Shown here: piece by piece, positions 6,659 to 12,653 of the stretch
Position numbering within the stretch: the first letter of the stretch is position 1
How the letters are laid out: each line of letters opens with the position of its first letter
Assembly (NCBI GenBank): GCA_002402275.1
Contig: DHFN01000054.1
Location: 1-16,571 of the forward strand
From: Anaerolineales bacterium UBA4823
GTDB taxonomy: Bacteria; Chloroflexota; Anaerolineae; Anaerolineales; UBA4823
Length of the DNA stretch: 16,571 nucleotides
Reading direction: 5' to 3'
Notes under the pieces: generated by a model
What the model was told of the DNA's origin: nothing
The model's input: only the letters and a program-made list of their open reading frames with translations
The model's database searches: none
Made by a program: the position numbers and the translations under genes

Positions 6659-7825
6659 TTATGTTTTTCGGGAGCATATTTTGGCAATCGTTTTTTCCAA
6701 GGTGACCAGAAATTGTTCAATGTGTGCTTGGGTTGTCTCTTTGCCTAAAGTCACCCGTAATGACGATAAGGCGAGTTGGGGGGAAAAACCTAAAGTGAGT
6801 AAAACATCCGAAGGCAAGTGGTTTCCGGTTTTACATGCTGATCCGGAAGAGCAAGCAAAACCTTCAAGGTCTAACAGCATCAATAATTTTTGGCTATCAA
6901 TCCCTTCAAAAACAAAGCTGGTATGATTGGGTAATCGCAGGCTTGGATGACCGGTCAGCTGAGAACCTGGAATATTTGTGAGTGTATGATGAATTATTTG
7001 ATCTCGCAGAGGGGTAAGTTCTTTAATCCATTCGGGCTGATGGGTTTGTACGAGGTTTATTGCTGCAGCCATTCCGACGATGTAAGGTATGTTGGGTGTC
7101 CCAGACCGTAACCCTCTTTCATGATTGCCACCAGTTTGGATAGGGAGAATAGGGGTGTTTTCTTTGACATATAATAGCCCTACTCCCTTCGGACCGTAAA
7201 ATTTATGAGCGCCAATGGATAATAAATCAATACCCAATGCTTGGGTATCCATAGGCAAATAAGCAGTTGCTTGAACTGCATCTGTGTGAAAAGGAACTGA
7301 ATATTCCTGACAAACTTTGGCTAATTCTGGGATTGGGTTGACCGTGCCGATTTCATTGTTGGCGTAAATAATCGATACCAACGCAGTAGTATCCCTGATT
7401 TGTTGACGTAATTGCTCTGGGGAAATCATCCCGAAGCGGTCTACTTTTAGTAATTCTAATTCAAAACCAAACAGCTGATTTAATTGTTTGGCAGTGCTTG
7501 AAACCGCCTGATGTTCAACGGGGCTGATCAAAATATGATTAGCCGACCGGTCTTTTTTCCGTGCCAGAGCCACACCCCGGAGCGCCAAATTATCACTTTC
7601 TGTTCCGCCTGAGGTGAAGATAACTTCCTGACTTTTACAACCCAAAAAGCTAGCGATAGTATTTCGGGATTCCTCAAGCGCCTGTTCGGCTTTTTGTCCA
7701 TAATGATGGATGGAGGAGGGGTTTCCAAAATCCATTGAAAAGTAGGGGTACATGGATTTTAAAACAGTTTCATCCATCGGAGTCGTTGCAGAGTAATCTA
7801 AATAAATTACTGGTTTATTCTTCAT
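6659..7825 (-). CDS. Cysteine desulfurase (NifS/IscS family)
   Basis: This PLP enzyme releases sulfur from L-cysteine as an enzyme persulfide, for tRNA thiolation and Fe-S clusters. It shows YLDYSATTP (8-16), GGTESDN (73-79), the PLP-stacking and cofactor residues H105 and D182, the Schiff-base lysine K208 in GAHKFYGPKG, and the catalytic C325 in the loop ACSSGSAC. The 388-residue length and compact catalytic loop fit the NifS/IscS group. Position directly before mnmA (3-base gap) suggests that sulfur delivery to U34 of tRNA is a main task. No scaffold IscU is in the window. The ATG at 7825 has no Shine-Dalgarno sequence, but a TATAAT sits 9 bases upstream, so the mRNA may be leaderless. Confidence 0.95.
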   Translation of the reverse strand: MKNKPVIYLDYSATTPMDETVLKSMYPYFSMDFGNPSSIHHYGQKAEQALEESRNTIASFLGCKSQEVIFTSGGTESDNLALRGVALARKKDRSANHILISPVEHQAVSSTAKQLNQLFGFELELLKVDRFGMISPEQLRQQIRDTTALVSIIYANNEIGTVNPIPELAKVCQEYSVPFHTDAVQATAYLPMDTQALGIDLLSIGAHKFYGPKGVGLLYVKENTPILPIQTGGNHERGLRSGTPNIPYIVGMAAAINLVQTHQPEWIKELTPLRDQIIHHTLTNIPGSQLTGHPSLRLPNHTSFVFEGIDSQKLLMLLDLEGFACSSGSACKTGNHLPSDVLLTLGFSPQLALSSLRVTLGKETTQAHIEQFLVTLEKTIAKICSRKT

Positions 7826-7829
7826 GATC

Positions 7830-7847
7830 TTGAATTATATCTCAAGT
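7830..7847. repeat. Inverted repeat CTTGA-N8-TCAAG over the desulfurase -10 element
   Basis: CTTGA (7830-7834) and TCAAG (7843-7847) form a dyad of 18 bases that encloses the minus-strand TATAAT. Its place over a promoter makes it a candidate operator, but five-base arms can arise by chance in AT-rich DNA. Confidence 0.35.
7835..7840 (-). promoter_or_regulatory. -10 element (TATAAT) of the cysteine desulfurase-mnmA operon
   Basis: A consensus TATAAT reads on the minus strand from 7840 to 7835, ending 9 bases before the ATG at 7825. A start of transcription about 7 bases downstream would leave almost no 5' untranslated leader. I see no good -35 at the matching distance, so this promoter may be weak or helped by a regulator. 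The element lies inside the inverted repeat at 7830-7847. Confidence 0.5.
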
Positions 7848-7850
7848 AAT

Positions 7851-7868
7851 GAAGATTAAAATTCTTCA
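7851..7868. repeat. Inverted repeat TGAAGA-N6-TCTTCA in the divergent promoter region
   Basis: TGAAGA (7851-7856) and TCTTCA (7863-7868) form an 18-base dyad with an AT-only centre. It lies where the -35 region of the desulfurase promoter should be, and 19 bases upstream of the -35 of the phosphohexomutase promoter. It could be bound by a dimeric regulator. No regulator gene is in the window. Confidence 0.35.
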
Positions 7869-7886
7869 AATCGGGTTTATTTTATC

Positions 7887-7916
7887 TTATCAGTATAAAT
7901 GCCTTACTGATATAAT
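7887..7916 (+). promoter_or_regulatory. Extended -10 promoter of the phosphohexomutase-tatD-polyprenyl synthase operon
   Basis: A TATAAT at 7911-7916 is preceded by TG at 7908-7909 (extended -10), with TTATCA (7887-7892, four of six consensus bases) 18 bases upstream. Transcription would start near 7923, giving a leader of about 25 bases with GGAGG at 7937-7941. Confidence 0.65.
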
Positions 7917-7948
7917 ACACGGGTATTTGCCCTTTTGGAGGACTCATG

Positions 7949-9367
7949 ATGACGAAAATCACATTTGGTACAGATGGCTGGCGCGGAAGCATAGCAGAGG
8001 ATTATACATTTTTGAATGTCAGAAGGTGTGCCCAGGGTTTTGCCAATTTCTTGAACGAACATGGCTATGAGAAAGAAAGTGTTGTCGTAGGTTATGATAA
8101 GAGATTTCTTTCCGAAAACTTTGCTGCAGCCTCTGCAGAAGTCTTAGCGGGCAATGGATTCCATGTTTACTTAACGAACACTGCAACTCCAACACCGGTC
8201 ATTTCTTATTCCATAGTGGAGAAATCAGCTGCGGGAGGAGTGAATATTACAGCTTCCCATAATCCTCCCGCAGATAATGGTTTTAAAGTCCGCAATGAGT
8301 TTGGTGGGGCGATTGATCCAAAAAATTTAATGGAGATCGAATCAAAAATACCTTCCGATGAAGATACTATCCAACGAATCCCTTTTGATGAAGCGCAGAA
8401 ATCTGGGAAAGTGGAGTTATTCGATCCGGCGCCGGCTTATATTCGTCAACTTCATGACCTGGTGGATTTTGAAATGCTTCGCCAAGCAGGATTAAAGATT
8501 TGTGTTGACCCAATGTGGGGAAATGGAGCGGGATGGTTCCCAAGATTATTGGGAGGAGGGAAGACTACAATAATCGAAATTCACAACCTGAGAAATCCAA
8601 TTTTTCCGGGAATGAAAAGACCCGAACCCATTCCACCAAATGTTGATGAAGGTCTTAGAGCAACTCTTGACAGTCAAGCTGATGTACTCATCATCACAGA
8701 TGGTGATGCTGACCGGCTTGGTTTGGGAGATGAGAAAGGCGAATTTATCGATCAACTGCGCGTTTTTGCTTTATTGGCTTATTATTTTTTAGAAGTGAAG
8801 GGTATGCGGGGCCCAATTGTCAAGACGCTTTCTACAACAAGCATGTTAAATAAACTAGGAAAAATTTACAATGTCCCAGTGTATGAAACAGGCGTTGGAT
8901 TTAAGTATGTTGCGCCAAAAATGTTAGAAACTCATGCCATGATTGGCGGTGAAGAATCGGGAGGGTATGCCTTTCATGGGCATGTGCCTGAAAGAGATGG
9001 TATTTTAGCGGGTCTATTTTTATTAGAGATGATGGTTAAACTCAACCAGAAACCCTCTCAATTGGTAGAACAGTTATTCAGTGTGGTGGGTGCTCATTAT
9101 TATGATCGAATTGATACTCCTTTTCATGGTGATAAAAAAGAGAAAGAAGACCATATTTTGAACGCGAATCCCCCATCGATCGCTGGGATTCCAGTCACTG
9201 GTTTAGATCACACGGATGGTTATAAATTTCAATTAGGAGATGGTGGCTGGTTGCTGATCCGTTTTTCTGGAACAGAACCAATCATTCGGGTGTATACTGA
9301 AACCACTTTTCAAGATCGGGTGCAGCAGATTTTGCAAGAGGGTTTAAAGATTGCAGGGATAGAATAA
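7949..9367 (+). CDS. Alpha-D-phosphohexomutase (phosphoglucomutase/phosphomannomutase)
   Basis: The enzyme interconverts hexose 1- and 6-phosphates through a phosphoserine, feeding sugar nucleotides, glycogen or cell-envelope glycans. All four domain signatures are present: the N-terminal FGTDGWRG (6-13), the phosphoserine loop TASHNP with S103, the Mg2+ loop DGDADR (251-256), the sugar-binding GEESGG (334-339) and the C-terminal phosphate-binding RFSGTEP (438-444). The length of about 472 residues is normal. Two in-frame ATGs stand at 7946 and 7949. GGAGG at 7937-7941 is 4 bases from the first and 7 from the second, so I prefer 7949. Specificity for glucose, mannose or glucosamine cannot be fixed from these motifs; the GEESGG loop favours glucose or mannose phosphates. 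It leads a three-gene operon. Confidence 0.93.
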   Translation: MTKITFGTDGWRGSIAEDYTFLNVRRCAQGFANFLNEHGYEKESVVVGYDKRFLSENFAAASAEVLAGNGFHVYLTNTATPTPVISYSIVEKSAAGGVNITASHNPPADNGFKVRNEFGGAIDPKNLMEIESKIPSDEDTIQRIPFDEAQKSGKVELFDPAPAYIRQLHDLVDFEMLRQAGLKICVDPMWGNGAGWFPRLLGGGKTTIIEIHNLRNPIFPGMKRPEPIPPNVDEGLRATLDSQADVLIITDGDADRLGLGDEKGEFIDQLRVFALLAYYFLEVKGMRGPIVKTLSTTSMLNKLGKIYNVPVYETGVGFKYVAPKMLETHAMIGGEESGGYAFHGHVPERDGILAGLFLLEMMVKLNQKPSQLVEQLFSVVGAHYYDRIDTPFHGDKKEKEDHILNANPPSIAGIPVTGLDHTDGYKFQLGDGGWLLIRFSGTEPIIRVYTETTFQDRVQQILQEGLKIAGIE

Positions 9368-10162
9368 TTGGTTGGAATCATCGATACTCATTGTCACCTT
9401 TATTATGAAAATCTGTATAAAGAGGTCGATTCTGTAATTCGACGTGCAGTTGATAACGGGATTGAAGCCTTTGTAGTTCCTGGGGTAGATGCAGAAACCA
9501 GTCTACAGGCTCTACAGTTAGCGGAAATGTATTCCATGATTTATGCAGCCGTTGGTATTCACCCAAATAGCAATGTACAAAATCTGAAGCTGGAGTTGGA
9601 GCAAGTGCAGAATTTGCTATCCCATCCAAAAGTAGTAGCAATTGGAGAAATTGGACTAGATTATTATCGAAATAAGGAAAATGCAAAAGACCAACAGCAA
9701 TTACTCATGCTTCAGTTGAGAATGGCAACCGAATTTCGTTTACCGGTCATTTTACACAATCGAAATGCTATAGAAGACTTGTTTGACTGCGTTCTAAAAT
9801 GGCAAGATTCAATCCGTCCCTCCCAAGACCACAAAGAATTAGGAGTTTTTCACGCATTCTCGGAAGATGTATCCTGGGCAAAAAGAATAATACAATTAGG
9901 GTTCTCCATTGGAATAGGTGGAACGATTACTTATCCAAATGCGAATAAGCTCCAGGAGGTTGCCAAGGGTATACCGATAGATCGTTTAGTGGTTGAAACC
10001 GATGCTCCGTTTCTTCCCCCACAGCCATATCGTGGAAAAAGGAATGAACCGTCCTATCTACCTATAGTTTTGGATAAATTATCCATAGTCCTTAATCAAG
10101 ATCGGAAAACATTAATTGAAATGACCAATCAAAATAGTAAAATCTTATTTGGGATTAATTAA
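9368..10162 (+). CDS. tatD: TatD family metal-dependent deoxyribonuclease
   Basis: TatD proteins are TIM-barrel metal hydrolases of the amidohydrolase superfamily with 3'-5' DNase activity, linked to DNA repair and quality control. Metal ligands are visible: H8 and H10 in DTHCHL, E94 in AIGEIGLDYY, H130 in LHNRNA, H162 in FHAFSED and D212 in VETDAPFLPP. GIHPN and PYRGKRNEP are further family motifs. The 264-residue length is normal. The start is TTG at 9368, directly after the TAA of the phosphohexomutase gene. No ATG offers a better N-terminus because DTHCHL comes at residue 6, so translational coupling is likely. Confidence 0.94.
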   Translation: MVGIIDTHCHLYYENLYKEVDSVIRRAVDNGIEAFVVPGVDAETSLQALQLAEMYSMIYAAVGIHPNSNVQNLKLELEQVQNLLSHPKVVAIGEIGLDYYRNKENAKDQQQLLMLQLRMATEFRLPVILHNRNAIEDLFDCVLKWQDSIRPSQDHKELGVFHAFSEDVSWAKRIIQLGFSIGIGGTITYPNANKLQEVAKGIPIDRLVVETDAPFLPPQPYRGKRNEPSYLPIVLDKLSIVLNQDRKTLIEMTNQNSKILFGIN

Positions 10163-10163
10163 A

Positions 10164-11123
10164 GTGAATCCACCTCAAAGTTTTCTTACTCCTATTCAAC
10201 CTTATCTTGCAGAAGTCGAGACGCGTATGAGGCGACTTGATGAAAACCATCATCAAGAACTTGGTAATGCTCTCGAACATTTATTATCATCTGGTGGAAA
10301 ACGACTTCGTCCCGCAGTCGCTCTTCTGACGGGGCGGATGTTCGGTGGTGATCCACAACGCTTGGTTACCTTCAGCTCTGCCATAGAATTGCTTCATACT
10401 GCGACGTTGGTTCATGATGATCTTATAGATGGTTCTCTGTTACGACGAGGAATCTCTACCCTAAATGCCAAATGGTCACCTGCAGCAACAGTATTGACAG
10501 GCGATTATATATTTGCACAAGCTGCCCGATTAGCAGCAGAAACGGAATCAGCCAATGTAGTCAAGCGATTTGCAATGACGTTGGCAACGATCGTTAATGG
10601 AGAAATCAATCAACTCTTTTCTACGCACCGGTATACGAGTCGTGAAGATTATTTCACTCGGATTTATGCGAAGACAGCATCCTTATTTGAGTTAGCAACC
10701 GGAGAAGCTGCCGATTTAAGTCAAGTTTCGGATGGAATTGTTGAAGTAATGCGCAAATTTGGCTATGATCTTGGAATGGCTTTCCAAATCATTGACGATA
10801 TTTTGGACTTTACGGGGTTACAAGAGACAGTTGGAAAACCGGTAGGAAGTGATTTACGGCAAGGTGTGATTACTTTACCTTTTATTAGTTATATGGAAAA
10901 CAATCCAACAGATGATGACGTGCAAGCCTTAATAATTGGTGAGAAAGTAAATATAGATAAATTAGTAAACGATATCCGCGACAGCGGAGCGATTGATGAT
11001 GCTTTTCAAGTTGCACAATCGTATATACGGGAAGCTTGCGATATTCTTTCTGTTCAACCTGTATGTGATGAACGAGATGCTTTAATGGAGTTGTCCGAGT
11101 ATGTTGTTATGCGTCATATTTAA
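10164..11123 (+). CDS. Polyprenyl diphosphate synthase, probably long-chain (all-trans)
   Basis: The enzyme adds isopentenyl diphosphate units to an allylic primer; the likely product is the side chain of menaquinone. It has GGKRLRP near the N-terminus, the first aspartate motif DDLID (D85, D86, D89) followed by GSLLRRG, KTASLFELA, and the second motif IIDDILDF (D211, D212, D215). Residues before the first motif are small (HTATLVHDD). In the known chain-length rule, lack of a bulky side chain there allows long products of octa- to decaprenyl type. The start is GTG 10164, one base after the tatD stop. TTG 10149, overlapping tatD, is an alternative that adds five residues. It is last in the operon; no terminator is visible before the next promoter at 11132. 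Confidence 0.92.
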   Translation: MNPPQSFLTPIQPYLAEVETRMRRLDENHHQELGNALEHLLSSGGKRLRPAVALLTGRMFGGDPQRLVTFSSAIELLHTATLVHDDLIDGSLLRRGISTLNAKWSPAATVLTGDYIFAQAARLAAETESANVVKRFAMTLATIVNGEINQLFSTHRYTSREDYFTRIYAKTASLFELATGEAADLSQVSDGIVEVMRKFGYDLGMAFQIIDDILDFTGLQETVGKPVGSDLRQGVITLPFISYMENNPTDDDVQALIIGEKVNIDKLVNDIRDSGAIDDAFQVAQSYIREACDILSVQPVCDERDALMELSEYVVMRHI

Positions 11124-11131
11124 AATTTCCC

Positions 11132-11160
11132 TTGACGGATTATTTTCCTAATGGTATAGT
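11132..11160 (+). promoter_or_regulatory. Sigma70-type promoter of the aminotransferase-ligase/peptidase-aspartate kinase operon
   Basis: TTGACG (11132-11137) and TATAGT (11155-11160) are spaced by exactly 17 bases, 8 bases after the end of the polyprenyl synthase gene. The -10 is 10 bases before the leader-peptide ATG at 11171, so the transcript should begin only about 2-7 bases before it. The 216-base gap between genes (11124-11339) is fully accounted for by this promoter, the leader peptide, the alternative RNA folds and the terminator. Confidence 0.75.
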
Positions 11161-11170
11161 TCAACCCAAT

Positions 11171-11242
11171 ATGTTAAAAGACTATCGTAACGATACTAAT
11201 ACCATGACTACCACTCCTCTTCAGACAGAGGTGGGGCGTTGA
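11171..11242 (+). CDS. Thr-rich attenuator leader peptide (23 residues)
   Basis: An ATG at 11171 opens a 23-codon frame ending in TGA at 11240-11242. Residues 8-16 read DTNTMTTTP, with six Thr in the whole peptide and five of them within seven residues (codons 9-15). This matches the design of the E. coli thr leader peptide, where a ribosome starved for charged tRNA-Thr stalls on the Thr run. There is no Shine-Dalgarno sequence and the promoter -10 is 10 bases upstream, so translation is probably leaderless or nearly so. An in-frame ATG at 11204 (codon 12) could also start, but has no ribosome binding site. The first genes behind it belong to amino-acid metabolism and include an aspartate kinase, the first enzyme of threonine synthesis, which supports the reading. 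The peptide is too short for a homology test. Confidence 0.7.
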   Translation: MLKDYRNDTNTMTTTPLQTEVGR

Positions 11243-11292
11243 TGCGCGATAGTCAACCAAATTATTTTAGGTAATTACAAAAGTGCCCCACC
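11211..11292 (+). promoter_or_regulatory. Transcription attenuator: protector hairpin and competing antiterminator
   Basis: Three segments can pair in exclusive ways before the terminator. Segment 1 (11211-11220, overlapping Thr codons 14-15) pairs with segment 2 (11227-11234): CCTCT with AGAGG and CCA with TGG around a 2-base bulge. Segment 2 extended (11230-11240, with GGTGGGGC) pairs with segment 3 (11282-11292, with GCCCCACC): eight Watson-Crick pairs plus two wobbles and one U-A. Segment 3 is the left arm of the terminator. A ribosome stalled on the Thr codons would cover segment 1, free segment 2 and block the terminator. A ribosome reaching the stop at 11240 would cover segment 2 and allow termination. 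A further stem, GACTATCG (11180-11187) with CGATAGTC (11247-11254), could form in untranslated RNA. Confidence 0.68.
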
Positions 11293-11311
11293 CAAAGGGG
11301 CACTTTTTTTT
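11279..11311 (+). terminator. Rho-independent terminator of the attenuator
   Basis: AAAAGTGCCCC (11279-11289) pairs perfectly with GGGGCACTTTT (11297-11307) over a 7-base loop, followed directly by a run of T (eight T at 11304-11311). It lies downstream of the promoter and upstream of the first structural gene, so it must be read through for the operon to be expressed. It may also end any readthrough from the polyprenyl synthase operon. Confidence 0.85.
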
Positions 11312-11339
11312 ACGATATTTATATAAATAAGGAGTGATT

Positions 11340-12653
11340 ATGTCTGAACTAGCTTCGCCTGATCAACCTGTCTTTGCGGTACCGGAGGATAACCTGATCC
11401 CGGTAGGGGATTACTTTAATAAACTGATGATTATTCCCCCTTCCCGAATGTTTTTGATCAATAAATCTCTAAAAGTCTATCGAGAAAAATACCCTGACCG
11501 TCCAATTTATGATGCATCCCAAGGGGATGGTGGGGCAAGTTTACCAGGAGTTTTACCCGAGATCTTAGAAACAGCTAACCGTATGCAGATCGAACATGGC
11601 ACTGCTTATGATATGCCTTATGGGACGGATCTCTTCAGAAAGTCGGTAATTGAGGATTATTGGCATTTAGATCCGTCTCTAGGGATCACCCCAGCGAATG
11701 TGATTGGTGCTATAGGGGGAAGGGATGCCTTATTAAAAGCGTATCAAGCCATGTTGGCATTAGGCTATGGTCGCGAAGGTGATCTGGTCATTGTTTCGAG
11801 GGTGCCTTGGATTTCTTATAATTGGGGCCCTTATAGTATTGGTGCAAATGTCCTTTATGCACCTGGTAGGGCAGAACAAGGTTGGTCTTATACTGAAGAT
11901 AGCATTGTTGAATGTGTTCGATATGCTGAACAACATCAAAGAAAAATTGCCGGTTTGATTATTACAAACCCAGATAATCCCACTGGATTAACTTTATCGG
12001 TTGACCGGCAGGTATCCTTGGCGAAAAAAGCCTTGGAAAGCGGGGTTGCTTTTGTATTGTTTGATTGGATGTATCATTTTGTCACTGATGAAAAGCCAAT
12101 GAATTTAAATTCCTTCCTGCCAAATTTCACCAAAGAGGAACTAAAACGAATTATGTTTCTCGATGGTATCACCAAAAGTTTAGGGGGGTCAAATATTCGT
12201 AACTGTCATCTGATTGCTCCTAACGAGGTCGTTCAATTTATCGTATCACGGGCATCGCATGGTGTAATGCCTTCCTTCTATTCTTTAGCGGTGGCAATGG
12301 CAGCTTATAAGATGGGATATGATAAAGCTAGCCGTCCGATTGTGGAACCTACTAATCAGAGCCGAATTGTATTGAAAAAATTTTTAGACGAGCATGGTTT
12401 CACTTATATCCTAGGCAAAGGTTATTATGCCTTTATCGAAGTGGGAAAATGGTTGAAAGCCAAAGGGTGGGCGGACACAGAACCAATGGGACAATATTTT
12501 GCGGAAGAATATGGACTGGCAATTGTTCCTGGGGCGTTTTTCTCTGTCTATGGAGGCGATTGGATACGCTTTTCTTATGCAACCCCAGTAGAAAAGACCA
12601 AAGGAGCACTGGAAAGACTAGTCGAAGGGTTAGCTAGTCTGGAGGTAGCATGA
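11340..12653 (+). CDS. PLP-dependent aminotransferase, class I/II (fold type I)
   Basis: This is a fold-type I aminotransferase. It shows the PLP-site NPDNPTG (N210 to G216), the acidic residue that pairs with the pyridine nitrogen in VLFDWMYH, the Schiff-base lysine K279 in DGITKSLGGSNIR, with R287 following, and a C-terminal substrate-carboxylate arginine R410 in WIRFSYATP. The lysine motif differs from the common SKxxxxPGxRxG, so it sits in a less usual branch and I cannot name the substrate. The ATG at 11340 is chosen because GGAG lies 5 bases upstream; a GTG at 11334 overlaps that site. It is the first gene behind the Thr attenuator and overlaps the next gene by ATGA. The position suggests transamination of an aspartate-family intermediate, such as the DapC step or formation of aspartate. 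That is inference. Confidence 0.85.
   Translation: MSELASPDQPVFAVPEDNLIPVGDYFNKLMIIPPSRMFLINKSLKVYREKYPDRPIYDASQGDGGASLPGVLPEILETANRMQIEHGTAYDMPYGTDLFRKSVIEDYWHLDPSLGITPANVIGAIGGRDALLKAYQAMLALGYGREGDLVIVSRVPWISYNWGPYSIGANVLYAPGRAEQGWSYTEDSIVECVRYAEQHQRKIAGLIITNPDNPTGLTLSVDRQVSLAKKALESGVAFVLFDWMYHFVTDEKPMNLNSFLPNFTKEELKRIMFLDGITKSLGGSNIRNCHLIAPNEVVQFIVSRASHGVMPSFYSLAVAMAAYKMGYDKASRPIVEPTNQSRIVLKKFLDEHGFTYILGKGYYAFIEVGKWLKAKGWADTEPMGQYFAEEYGLAIVPGAFFSVYGGDWIRFSYATPVEKTKGALERLVEGLASLEVA

Noticed and set aside
6630..6926. A 98-residue plus-strand open frame across the mnmA/desulfurase junction
   Set aside because: It is antisense to the coding sequence of the catalytic region of the cysteine desulfurase and has no promoter or start signal.
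11161..11311. A T-box, lysine riboswitch or other metabolite riboswitch in the leader
   Set aside because: No T-box sequence (TGGNACCGCG-like) and no conserved aptamer core of a known riboswitch was seen. The translated Thr run with a three-way exclusive fold explains the region better.
11334..11342. GTG 11334 as the aminotransferase start
   Set aside because: It overlaps the GGAG ribosome binding site that is correctly spaced for ATG 11340.
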